Source: Coraliomargarita_B sp046540835
GTDB taxonomy: Bacteria > Verrucomicrobiota > Verrucomicrobiia > Opitutales > Coraliomargaritaceae
Length of the DNA stretch: 19,891 nt
NCBI GenBank assembly: GCA_046540835.1
Contig: JBKHEL010000050.1
Coordinates: forward strand, 1-19,891
Reading direction: 5' to 3'
Shown here: positions 7,329 to 15,075 of the stretch, one piece after another
Numbering within the stretch: the first letter of the stretch is position 1
Layout of the letters: the number at the start of each line of letters is the position of its first letter
Position numbers and translations under genes: made by a program
The notes under the pieces: generated by a model
Database searches by the model: none
What the model saw: the letters and a program-made list of their open reading frames with translations, nothing else
What the model was told of the DNA's origin: nothing

Positions 7329-8075
7329 TTACTCAGTCAGGGCGTTTTCTTCGGGGTTTGGATGGTCTTGCAGAAATCGGGTCTGTAGGATTGCAGATCC
7401 TTTGACAAAAGGCGGAAAGATCATGAGTAAGCCGCGTGCACCTGACTCGAGATTCAAGGGGCTGTTGAAACTTTGATGGAATTTACCTTCGTGGGTGAAG
7501 CCGAATCCAACAGAGAGCTGACCCCCGCGCACGCGAAAAGGCTCGCTCGGGCCCGGGGGGAATCGCACACGATCTCCGCCGACAATGCCGTGAAGGGTAA
7601 AAGAAGTCGCGTTAAAGAAGCGAATGGTGCCGTATGGAAGTTCGCGGGGCGAATCCGGGAGGGGATAGATGGCGTAGCGGTCGTCACCACCCTGACTGTC
7701 AGGAAAAAAGATGAATAAGTATTCACCACCCGGTTCCGGAATACTGATTTGACCGACAACGCGACGACGAAGGTCTCCCGCTTCCGATGCTTTGGGGCCC
7801 GCAAACTCCTTAAAGAAAACGATTGGATTGGGCCCTTCATATTCGTAGACTGGGGAGCGTGAACTTGAAAAGAAATTAACGGAAGCGGCTGTGCTGCGAT
7901 CTCCCTGAAGATATTTCAGGCCCTCGAACCTTTCGAGAGAGTAGACTGTGAACTTAGCTCGAATGACGGGTTCATTTTCCTCGCCGGTTTGACCATGGAG
8001 GAGTGGCAGAGAGATAAGGCCGAGTAACCCAAAAGCGGTGAGGTGTCGAAAAGCTTGTTTGCAAAGATAGTTCAT
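7329..8075 (-). CDS. Exported protein of unknown function, paralogue of the downstream gene product
   Basis: A 248-residue protein with a signal peptide: hydrophobic stretch at about 13-26, likely cut after HG before Q29. No named family is recognised. It shares five collinear blocks with the product of 6621-7322 (FTVYSL 42-47, YLFIFFPD 119-126, IYPLPD 136-141, FNATSFTLHGIVGG 154-167 and the C-terminal FPPFVKGSAILQTRF). The two therefore come from a local duplication that has diverged. Its ATG overlaps the TGA of the upstream gene (8072-8075, ATGA), the usual sign of translational coupling, so its production is tied to the pseudopilin-like protein. A partner or periplasmic accessory of that protein is the simplest reading, but this is inference. 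Confidence 0.87.
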   Translation of the reverse strand: MNYLCKQAFRHLTAFGLLGLISLPLLHGQTGEENEPVIRAKFTVYSLERFEGLKYLQGDRSTAASVNFFSSSRSPVYEYEGPNPIVFFKEFAGPKASEAGDLRRRVVGQISIPEPGGEYLFIFFPDSQGGDDRYAIYPLPDSPRELPYGTIRFFNATSFTLHGIVGGDRVRFPPGPSEPFRVRGGQLSVGFGFTHEGKFHQSFNSPLNLESGARGLLMIFPPFVKGSAILQTRFLQDHPNPEENALTE

Positions 8076-11000
8076 AGCTCGTCGGGAGAAATCCAGCGCA
8101 GGTCAGTGATGATGAATCGGCGTCCAAAACCGTTTTCGTCGGGTGTCCGGTCGTCGTCGCCGGGGTCAACGGTAGTCGGCAGGCGCTGAACAGTCGCTTC
8201 ACAAATCGCTTGTGCCGGAGCAGAAGTGTTGAGGGCCGGTTCACTGATACCGGCTGCACGGATCGTGAAGGTGTCTCCGCGGACTGCCGCGATCGGTGCG
8301 ATGTGGGTGAGGAGGTCGGCTTGCGATAGAAAGTTGGATGTGTGGTGCCAAATTTCACCGGCGTCGGAGAGGTTGATTGAATCAACGTCAAGAATCGCCC
8401 GTTCGATGACGCTTAAATACCGGCTGGGATCCTTCGGATCCTCAAAAGGATCCAGCTCAACGGGAGAAAGGAAAGATTCGACGGATGGAAAGGGGCCGAG
8501 GGAGCGGATACGCTCGCTCACTCTGGCGGCAATCGCCTGGCCTAAATCGAGATAGGGGGCGGGGTCGCCTTCATTCGTTGTGGGGTCCTCGAAAAACTTG
8601 GCTCCTTTGCGGAAGAACTCGGTGGGGGGTTCGATGGTGTCGCGGTAGGCTCCGGTATGAAAGACCTCCTGAGCTGACTGCGGGAAGCGTAACACCGTCT
8701 GTGCGAGTTCAACCGTCCGGGTGGGCGCGCCTTCAATAAGATCGCCGTTGGTATCATTGATATTGACGACTTCCCATTCACCCAGGAGGCCAGAGCCGAT
8801 GATCGCGGCCCAAGCTAATCCGGAGGTGGAATTCAGGTTAAAGGCACCTTCAGTGAGAAGGAGACGCGAGCTGTGCTCGGCTTGATCGATCAAATCGGCG
8901 AGCGCGGGCTTTCTTGAGCCGATAGCCTGACTGACCGGGCGCAGCCGATGGTTGGGGAGGACTTCGCCTTCGGCCAGTGATGGAGTCGTATCGGCGGGGG
9001 CGAGTCCGCTGAAAAAGGCTTCATCAAAAATACGGTTGTAGCGCCTGTCGGCTTCGCTACCCCAACTGTTGCCGATCGAGAAGGGGCGTTCCCCGGCGAT
9101 ATGGAGGTGTTGCAGCTCCCCGATTGAGAGCGGGCGGTGCCTTGGGAGCTCGAACAGCGGAATATCTTCGCTCGGGCGAAGGCCCGAAGCGCCCGCGACC
9201 CGATCAAACAAGAAGTCGGCCTGGCTGACGCCTGTGGAGGTGTAGCCTGTCGGGTCCAATCCATTTGGCGCCTGGAAGGCCCCGGTTCCCAAGCCCGTGG
9301 CATCAAAGACCGGTCTCGGTGAGCGGGGATCCTCGACCCTGAGCCAACGTGACTTATCCCAGGGATCCGAACTGAGTGCGACGAAGCCACTTTCGTCCCG
9401 TTGTATTTGGTAGCCGAAACGAACGCCACTGCTGTTTTTCGGAATGCTCCCCGGGATGTTGAAAGGGTCGTAGGTTATATTCTCGATGCGGAAGAGTTCG
9501 TCGCCTGAAATAATCGAGCCGGAGGGGGCAATCTTCCGCAAAGCGACAGAGAAGTTTGCCGCATCACCGGATAAACCGATTGTCGAAGTGGAACCGGGTG
9601 CGATGATGCCGGTCGGCGCATACAAGATCCCGTTGCTCATTGACCTCGAATAAAAGTTGGCTGCAGGCGAGTTCTTAGGACTCCCGCCTGAGTAGGTGTT
9701 AGGTCCGACCCAGTTGTAGAGTCGCCCCGGGAGCCAGGATCTGTCGTCGTGATTCGGGAATCCACGATCAGTGAAGGGGAGCTCGGTGAAAAAGCCCGAA
9801 TTTCGGCCGATTCCATTGTTGAGGCTGTCATTTAGGCTGACCACTGCCGTCCCAAGGCTTGCTCCCGAGCTATCGATAAACTCAATGGTGATATCCGGCA
9901 GGTCCTGAATCTCAAGGACGAGATTTTCCGGCACCAGGGCACTGGAGTAGGGGTTCCATAGTTCAATGGACATTTGCGCACGAACGACGACTTCATTCGG
10001 GTCCGAAATTGGCTGAAAACTGGAGCTCGTCCTGGAGACGACATTTGATCCTGCGACATGAACATGCATCAGGAGCTTGAGGTCAGCGAGCACGGGATAG
10101 ACCCCGTCGCTGATCTCTGTGTCTGTCGTAGTCGTGGGTGCTTGAATTCTGAAACGCCTCCGCAGGTCCTCTTCAAAGGGGATATAAGGGGTGGATGAAT
10201 CAAACTCGGGCAGGGGCGGCTCCATGTAATTCTCAAAATCCTTAACGGCGACGAATGGACCTGAAATTGGAGCGAGGTCCGGCGCGAGAGAGAGGTCGGT
10301 TTTGAGCCCGGTTCCTGTCGTGGCCGCCAAGACGCCGAAGCTGCGCGTCGTCACCTCGTGGAAGTGCTCGTGGAGCGCACTCAAATCCCACGAGCTGGTC
10401 AGCCCGAACTGGCTGAACGAATTTACCTTGGAAAGCTCACTTAAGATCGTCGCCTGGTCCCCGTGCGTTGCGGGAAAAAGCATTTCGGTTCCGACTCTTT
10501 TCGGTATGATTTGCCCGAGTCGCCTGGCCCAGGTTTTTCCAAAGTTGTCTTCGAGCCACGTCTCGGGTTGGGCATCCAGGAGGGGCCGGGTTGCGACGCT
10601 GGCTTTGAGAGATTCATCCGAGACCCAATAGGCATAACCTGAGTTCGATGCGTCAAAAGTTCGAAGGGGTGCGCGGACTTCGTCTGCATGTCCGGCGATC
10701 TCTGGCACCAGGACGACGGAATTACTGCTCGTCAGCGCCGCAGTCGGGTCTGGTGGAGTTTCGTCTGCCGAAGAGACCAGCCATGTGATTTGAAGAGGAT
10801 CCGCAGTGGGGCTATCCGTGCGCATCAAACCGGTCCACATGGCATTTTCGGACTGGGGATTGCCTGTAAAAGCATCCGCTCGCGCAGTGACGCGTTGATC
10901 CGGGCCGGCGTGCTTTTGCAGGTTGCCGAGCGCGATCATCAGGCCGAGGCGGGCATTTTCTTTGGCGAGGAGGCGCTGTTTACTGATTTCGGCAGAGCGG

Positions 11001-11149
11001 ATCTCCACCTGTGAGAGGGCGGTGACGGTCAGCAGCAGCACGAGCACAAAGGACATGAGCCCGAGGGCCATGAAGAGGGCGAAGCCGTCTTGAGCCTCGT
11101 CGGCTGACCGGGTGAGCGATCGGCTGAAAACTGGATGGGTGCGCTTCAC
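8072..11149 (-). CDS. Verru_Chthon cassette protein A-like, large pseudopilin-type membrane-anchored protein
   Basis: A 1025-residue protein. After a charged leader (1-21), GFALFMALGLMSFVLVLLLT (22-41) starts a single hydrophobic helix, followed by a long amphipathic helix and GPDQRVTA (82-89). Together with the C-terminal FTIRAAG, CEATVQRLP and RRFIITDLRWISPDEL, these match my recollection of the Verru_Chthon cassette protein A family (TIGR02600), which is confined to Verrucomicrobia and usually encoded with three prepilin-like proteins (B, C, D). The N-terminus lacks the Glu at +5 of classical prepilins, as do GspK tip pseudopilins and PilX-like proteins. None of B, C or D is next to it here; instead two exported paralogues follow directly. 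The start is GTG at 11149; a later start would remove the leader. Function is unknown; a tip or surface component of a type IV-pilus-like or type II-secretion-like assembly is inference. Confidence 0.85.
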   Translation of the reverse strand: MKRTHPVFSRSLTRSADEAQDGFALFMALGLMSFVLVLLLTVTALSQVEIRSAEISKQRLLAKENARLGLMIALGNLQKHAGPDQRVTARADAFTGNPQSENAMWTGLMRTDSPTADPLQITWLVSSADETPPDPTAALTSSNSVVLVPEIAGHADEVRAPLRTFDASNSGYAYWVSDESLKASVATRPLLDAQPETWLEDNFGKTWARRLGQIIPKRVGTEMLFPATHGDQATILSELSKVNSFSQFGLTSSWDLSALHEHFHEVTTRSFGVLAATTGTGLKTDLSLAPDLAPISGPFVAVKDFENYMEPPLPEFDSSTPYIPFEEDLRRRFRIQAPTTTTDTEISDGVYPVLADLKLLMHVHVAGSNVVSRTSSSFQPISDPNEVVVRAQMSIELWNPYSSALVPENLVLEIQDLPDITIEFIDSSGASLGTAVVSLNDSLNNGIGRNSGFFTELPFTDRGFPNHDDRSWLPGRLYNWVGPNTYSGGSPKNSPAANFYSRSMSNGILYAPTGIIAPGSTSTIGLSGDAANFSVALRKIAPSGSIISGDELFRIENITYDPFNIPGSIPKNSSGVRFGYQIQRDESGFVALSSDPWDKSRWLRVEDPRSPRPVFDATGLGTGAFQAPNGLDPTGYTSTGVSQADFLFDRVAGASGLRPSEDIPLFELPRHRPLSIGELQHLHIAGERPFSIGNSWGSEADRRYNRIFDEAFFSGLAPADTTPSLAEGEVLPNHRLRPVSQAIGSRKPALADLIDQAEHSSRLLLTEGAFNLNSTSGLAWAAIIGSGLLGEWEVVNINDTNGDLIEGAPTRTVELAQTVLRFPQSAQEVFHTGAYRDTIEPPTEFFRKGAKFFEDPTTNEGDPAPYLDLGQAIAARVSERIRSLGPFPSVESFLSPVELDPFEDPKDPSRYLSVIERAILDVDSINLSDAGEIWHHTSNFLSQADLLTHIAPIAAVRGDTFTIRAAGISEPALNTSAPAQAICEATVQRLPTTVDPGDDDRTPDENGFGRRFIITDLRWISPDEL

Positions 11150-11584
11150 GGGTCTGATTAGCAGGAAGTTTGCCTACCTTCGGATCAGAGCGTGGGTGAA
11201 CCAGAGTTTGCCGGAGCTGGCAAATCGCGAAGCGTGCTGTCACGGAAAATTAACAGATGAATCGGGGCGAGTGAGGTGCTCGGAGCCGCTCCGGAAGTCG
11301 AAAAAACCTTTTCTTGATCGAGGGGGCTCGCGCGCGTCTGGGGATTTTTGGGGCCTCGAAATTTTCAACTTCCGATTTGCAAAGGGTTTTTCACGCGGCT
11401 TTCGGTCCGCAAATGCAACGGCCTTGACCTTTGGTGTCCTTGTTGTTTCAGCTCATTGTTCTAGGGTGGGGCCTTCCTGCCTCTCCTGACTTCTGACATG
11501 GCCCGGCTTCGCATCCATCCATCCCGACGCCGACGCCTTTAATCCCCGGCCTCTTTTCGCAAAAGGGGGCTCATAAGAATAATC
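11150..11584. other. Divergent intergenic region between Verru_Chthon-A-like gene and prmA
   Basis: 435 bases without a supported gene; a minus-strand open frame reaching into it from inside prmA has no family features. It must carry both divergent promoters. On the plus strand TTGACC (11424-11429) resembles a -35 box, but the hexamer 17 bases on (TTCAGC) is a poor -10. A hairpin lies just before prmA and is listed separately. Confidence 0.5.
11550..11568 (+). promoter_or_regulatory. Hairpin in the prmA leader
   Basis: CCTCTTTT (11550-11557) pairs with AAAAGGGG (11561-11568) over a CGC triloop, with one T-G wobble. It ends 16 bases before the GTG start of prmA and includes the only purine-rich AAAAGGGGG stretch upstream of it. 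If that stretch helps ribosome binding, the hairpin would mask it. No T-tract follows, so it is not a terminator. Confidence 0.35.
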
Positions 11585-12484
11585 GTGAGCGCACAAACCG
11601 AAATACGAGCTGCCGTGTCCGCCGAACTGGCCGATCAGCTGGAAAACTATTTTCTCGAAAACGAGATAACCTTCTGGGGGGTCATGCAGCGTGAGCGCGG
11701 CGATCCCTATGAGGTGTTTGGTTTTTTTCCCGACGAGTCCGCCGCTGATGCTGAACTGGCGAAGCTGCGTCAGACATTCGCCGAACTTCCGGAGGATTTC
11801 GTGATCCAAACCATCCGCGATACCGATTGGCAAAACGCTTACAAGGAATTCGTCAAACCGTGGAGCGACCGGCAGCTGCACTGGATCCCACTTTGGGAAC
11901 GCGAGCATATCGCCGCACCCGAGGGGGCCGCCGTCGTCTACCTCGATGCCGGTATGGCTTTCGGCACGGGCGCCCACGAGACCACGCGCCTTTGTGCGCG
12001 GCGGTTGCTCGACTATCTCGAAGAGGATCCGCCCCGCGCGATCGAGCGCGATGTGATCGACGCCGGTTGCGGGTCGGGCGTTCTCGCCTTCTCGGCGACG
12101 GCGCTCGGCTTCAAAAGGGTAGTTGGCTTTGATTACGATCCGGAGGCGGTTCGGGTCTGCCGCGAAAATATTGAAGCCAACTCGCATCTTCCCGCCCCGA
12201 CATTTGAGGTAGGGGACCTTGAAACCGGTCTCCGGGGCAGGCAGGCGGATCTTTTGCTGGCGAATATCCAGACGGATGTGCTCCTACCCCATTCAAGCGC
12301 AATCGTCACAGCGGTCAAACCAGGCGGAACCCTGGCGCTCAGCGGGATCCTCGCCAAAGAACTCGAGCAGGTGCGCACTCACTACCTCCAAAATTTCAAA
12401 GCGCACCATCCGGGCGTGGAGATTGAGCACAACAGCCGGATCGACGGGGAGTGGGCTGATCTCCACCTCCGGCTCGGTAGATGA
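11585..12484 (+). CDS. prmA: Ribosomal protein L11 methyltransferase PrmA
   Basis: A 299-residue class I methyltransferase that uses S-adenosylmethionine to trimethylate ribosomal protein L11 on Lys and the N-terminus. An N-terminal L11-recognition domain (about 1-85) leads into DWQNAYKEFVKPW (81-93), then the PrmA signature AFGTGAHETT (125-134), the SAM-binding DAGCGSG (159-165), an acidic D-Y-D at the end of the next strand, and LLANIQTDVLL (214-224), where NI is the PrmA counterpart of the NPPY motif. Length is typical. The start is GTG at 11585; no ATG suits better, and no strong Shine-Dalgarno is visible. It is alone on its strand, convergent with the hydrolase gene 52 bases downstream. 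Confidence 0.93.
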   Translation: MSAQTEIRAAVSAELADQLENYFLENEITFWGVMQRERGDPYEVFGFFPDESAADAELAKLRQTFAELPEDFVIQTIRDTDWQNAYKEFVKPWSDRQLHWIPLWEREHIAAPEGAAVVYLDAGMAFGTGAHETTRLCARRLLDYLEEDPPRAIERDVIDAGCGSGVLAFSATALGFKRVVGFDYDPEAVRVCRENIEANSHLPAPTFEVGDLETGLRGRQADLLLANIQTDVLLPHSSAIVTAVKPGGTLALSGILAKELEQVRTHYLQNFKAHHPGVEIEHNSRIDGEWADLHLRLGR

Positions 12485-12536
12485 GTGCTGCAGCTTTAAC
12501 CGGAAAGGCTCGTCGTCGTCAAGGCGTGGAGGTCTG

Positions 12537-13367
12537 CTAATCCTCTAAATCGAGCTGCTCCCTGGCGAAGTCCTCCATCATCTCAAAGGCCCGCTCGGCA
12601 GTTCGCCGATTGTATCGCGCCCCCTCCGAATCGGCCGTCGGGTCGGTGAAGGAGTGGACCGTGCCGCTGAATTGCACCAGCGTCCAATCGTCCACCCCGG
12701 CTGACTGCAGGGCATCGATAAAAGCCTGCACGTCTGATTGAGGAACGTAAGGATCATCCGCGCCATGAAGCACCAGCAGGGGAGTCGTTATTTTGGATGC
12801 ATCTTTTTGCAGCGTAGGCGAAGCAAGGTCACCGTGGAACGAAACAATGGCATCAAGCGCATCACTGCCACCACGTGCAAACTCAAGCAAAGTCCCTCCG
12901 CCAAAACAAAAGCCGATGCCCAACATTTTGTCCGGATCAATCGGATGCGAGGAGCTCAGGCCTTCAAAGACTTCCACGGCCTTGGCCGCCCGTGCCCGCA
13001 TCAGCGGTCGGTCGCTGCGGACAACACCCGCCGCCTCACCTGCCTCTGTCGCGTCTGTTGGCCGCACATCCACCCCATACATATCCACCACGAAAACGGC
13101 GAAGTCCGAGTCCGCGATGGCCTTCGCTTTGCGGAGGGTCGCCGGAGTGTCGGGTCCCATCCAGTTCGGAACCATGACGATACCCGGGAGTGGTTTGTCC
13201 CGGTGGCCTGTTGCCGCATAGATTAGGTGGCCCCGGAAGGAGGTACCGTCCATCTCGTAGCCGATGGGCTCGTGCACCAGGGTCGCCGTCGGAGCCTTGG
13301 GGGAGAGGGCCCAGGTCGCGGAGCAGAAAGACAAGATGAAGAAGAGGAGTCGTGCGGAAGATTTCAT
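12537..13367 (-). CDS. Secreted dienelactone hydrolase-family alpha/beta hydrolase
   Basis: A 276-residue protein with an N-terminal signal peptide (about 1-20, ending ATWA). The fold is that of dienelactone hydrolases: nucleophile elbow GFCFGG with Cys154, an Asp in HGADDP (204 or 205) and His238 in VHSFTDP. The Cys nucleophile separates it from serine esterases. Family members open lactones or cleave esters, but the substrate here cannot be deduced; an exported form suggests work on external substrates. I chose the ATG at 13367; a TTG 12 bases upstream is also in frame. It is divergent from the RAYT gene, with a striking palindrome between the two (13405-13435). No terminator is evident between it and prmA. 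Confidence 0.9.
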   Translation of the reverse strand: MKSSARLLFFILSFCSATWALSPKAPTATLVHEPIGYEMDGTSFRGHLIYAATGHRDKPLPGIVMVPNWMGPDTPATLRKAKAIADSDFAVFVVDMYGVDVRPTDATEAGEAAGVVRSDRPLMRARAAKAVEVFEGLSSSHPIDPDKMLGIGFCFGGGTLLEFARGGSDALDAIVSFHGDLASPTLQKDASKITTPLLVLHGADDPYVPQSDVQAFIDALQSAGVDDWTLVQFSGTVHSFTDPTADSEGARYNRRTAERAFEMMEDFAREQLDLED

Positions 13368-13404
13368 GGCGGAAAGCAAAATTGAAGACGGGAAAAAGTC
13401 AAAT

Positions 13405-13435
13405 CCAAAAAAAAGGGTCTGTCCCTTTTTTTGGG
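13405..13435. repeat. A/T-flanked perfect palindrome between the hydrolase and RAYT genes
   Basis: CC, eight A and GGG (13405-13417), a 5-base loop TCTGT, then CCC, seven T and GG (13423-13434) form a long inverted repeat. It lies 38 bases upstream of both divergent starts, where a transcription terminator would serve neither gene. It may be a structure recognised by the RAYT protein, an element end, or a leader attenuator of the RAYT gene. Confidence 0.7.
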
Positions 13436-13471
13436 CTGGACAGGCTTTTTGGGATCCTTAGGGTTGTTTGC

Positions 13472-14476
13472 ATGCGAAGTCGGAGATTGCGGATTAAGGG
13501 GGGTGTGGGTGTTTACCACTGCATGACGCGGACGGTGGATGGAGCGTTTCTGTTTGGGGATCGGGAGAAGGAGATTTTCCGGAAGATGCTTTGGCAGGTG
13601 GCGGATTTCAGCGGGGTGGAGGTGCTGACTTATTGTGTGATGTCGAATCACTTCCATGTGTTGGTTCGGGTGGATGGTGGGCAGCGGGTCTCGGATGGGG
13701 AATTGATGCGGCGCTACCGGGTGTTGTATCCGAAGCCGACGAAGTATCAGGCGGCTTCGGCCAAAATATTGGCTCGGAAGCTTCGGGATGGGGGTGAGGA
13801 AGCGGAGGCGATCCGGGCGGGGTTGCGGGCGCGGATGGGCGACGTTTCTGCGTTTATGAAAACGCTGAAGCAGCGGTTTACGGTGTGGTATAATCAAAAC
13901 CATGACCGCTTCGGGACGCTTTGGGCGGAGCGGTTCAAGAGTGTTTTGGTGGAGGGGCGGGGGAATCCGCTGCAAACCGTCGCGGCTTACATTGATCTGA
14001 ATCCGGTGCGGGCGGGGCTGGTGGACGATCCGAAGGACTATCGGTTCTGCGGCTATGCGGAAGCGGTGGCCGGCTCGGTGGCGGCCGGTGCGGGCCTCTC
14101 GGCAGTTTGGTGGGCCTACGCCGATGGGACGCGGCGGGAGGGGCTTTCGGCGGGGGTGGCGTTGAAGGAACACCGTGCTCTGATTTTTGGCCGACATGCC
14201 TCGGATCCGGGCTTGCCGGAGATTTCGCGGGAAGAGGCGCTGCGTGTCCTGAAGCAGGGGGAGCGGGGCCTGTCGAAGGCGGCGATGCTTCGGTGCCGAG
14301 TGCGCTACTTTACGGATGGGGCCATTTTGGGAAGCGCGGATTTTGTCAGTCGCTTTACTCAGAGGTGGGGGCGCGAGCGAAGGCGGAAACGCCCACCCAA
14401 AGTTCATCCTCTGCGAGGGGTCGAATGGGGCGACCTTTCGGTCATTCAGGGGTTGCGGAAAGGGATCTTTGGCTAA
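13472..14476 (+). CDS. RAYT / TnpA_REP-type Y1 single-strand transposase with C-terminal extension
   Basis: A 334-residue protein of the IS200/IS605-like Y1 HUH superfamily. The HUH metal-binding motif is NHFHVLV (His60 and His62). The likely catalytic tyrosine is Tyr140 in FTVWYNQNHDRFGTLW, and the RAYT signature YIDLNPVRAGLVDDP follows (about 173-187). RAYTs nick and join single-stranded REP hairpins and are usually single-copy, domesticated genes. A C-terminal extension (about 240-334, including RVRYFTDGAILGS and a basic RERRRKRP) goes beyond the minimal domain and may bind DNA. I chose ATG 13472; the frame is open further upstream, but that part is just the A/T palindrome translated. Its TAA overlaps the gmk stop on the other strand, so there is no right-hand element end. 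GTAG-type REPs lie at 1-1549, not beside it. Confidence 0.9.
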   Translation: MRSRRLRIKGGVGVYHCMTRTVDGAFLFGDREKEIFRKMLWQVADFSGVEVLTYCVMSNHFHVLVRVDGGQRVSDGELMRRYRVLYPKPTKYQAASAKILARKLRDGGEEAEAIRAGLRARMGDVSAFMKTLKQRFTVWYNQNHDRFGTLWAERFKSVLVEGRGNPLQTVAAYIDLNPVRAGLVDDPKDYRFCGYAEAVAGSVAAGAGLSAVWWAYADGTRREGLSAGVALKEHRALIFGRHASDPGLPEISREEALRVLKQGERGLSKAAMLRCRVRYFTDGAILGSADFVSRFTQRWGRERRRKRPPKVHPLRGVEWGDLSVIQGLRKGIFG

Positions 14477-15075
14477 GTTCGCTGTGCTTTCTCTTGAGCG
14501 TAGATGCGGCGGAGGGCCTCGAAATCCTCGAAACGGGTGCCGCTGAGAATGCAGTGGTCGTAGAGTTCGCGCTGGCGCATTTCGTCCTGTGCCACACGCA
14601 GTCGACGCTGGATTTCGTCTTCATCATCGGTGCTGCGGTGCCGGAGTCGGCTTTCGAGCTCTTTGATGGTTGGCGGCATGATGAATACGGTGACGACTTT
14701 TCCGCGCAGAAGCGGGTCTTCGCGGCCGGCGTCCCGGAAGGTGGCTGCGCCCTGCACATCGATGTTGAGGAGCAGATCGGTGCCGGCGGAGAGCTTGTCG
14801 TGGATTTCGCTCTTGAGTGTGCCGTAGCGGTTGCTGTGGACATGGGCCCATTCGTAGAACTCGCCCGCGTTGACCTTGGCATCAAAGGTCGCCGGGTCGA
14901 AAAAATAATAATCGACCCGGTGTTGCTCACCCTTGCGGGGCGGGCGTGTGGTGGAGGTGACGACCCGTTGCACCCTTGGTTCTTCGGCGAGCATGCGCTC
15001 GCAGACGGTTGTTTTTCCGCTTCCGGCCGGCCCGGAGACGATGAGGAGGAGTCCGCTGTTTTGGGCGTCCGGCAT
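14473..15075 (-). CDS. gmk: Guanylate kinase
   Basis: A 200-residue guanylate kinase that transfers phosphate from ATP to GMP to give GDP, an essential step in guanine nucleotide supply. The P-loop is GPAGSGKT (15-22); the GMP-binding segment has TSTTRPPRKGE and DYYFF, then EFYEWAHVHSNRYGT; the core strand LLLNIDVQGA and the lid region RHRSTDDEDEIQRRL follow. Length is normal. Its ATG shares one base with the TGA of the upstream membrane protein (TGATG at 15077-15073), implying translational coupling. Its stop overlaps the RAYT stop tail to tail at 14473-14476. Confidence 0.96.
   Translation of the reverse strand: MPDAQNSGLLLIVSGPAGSGKTTVCERMLAEEPRVQRVVTSTTRPPRKGEQHRVDYYFFDPATFDAKVNAGEFYEWAHVHSNRYGTLKSEIHDKLSAGTDLLLNIDVQGAATFRDAGREDPLLRGKVVTVFIMPPTIKELESRLRHRSTDDEDEIQRRLRVAQDEMRQRELYDHCILSGTRFEDFEALRRIYAQEKAQRT

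Noticed and set aside
11453..12187. Minus-strand open frame opposite prmA and its leader
   Set aside because: Mostly antisense to a well-supported prmA and without any family feature.
13405..13435. Reading the A/T-flanked palindrome as an ordinary intrinsic terminator
   Set aside because: It lies between two divergent gene starts, so neither neighbour would end there; attenuation or recognition by the RAYT fits better.
13364..14407. 347-codon minus-strand open frame opposite the RAYT
   Set aside because: Proline- and arginine-rich shadow product with no recognisable domain, while the plus strand has the HUH motif and the YIDLNPVRAG signature.
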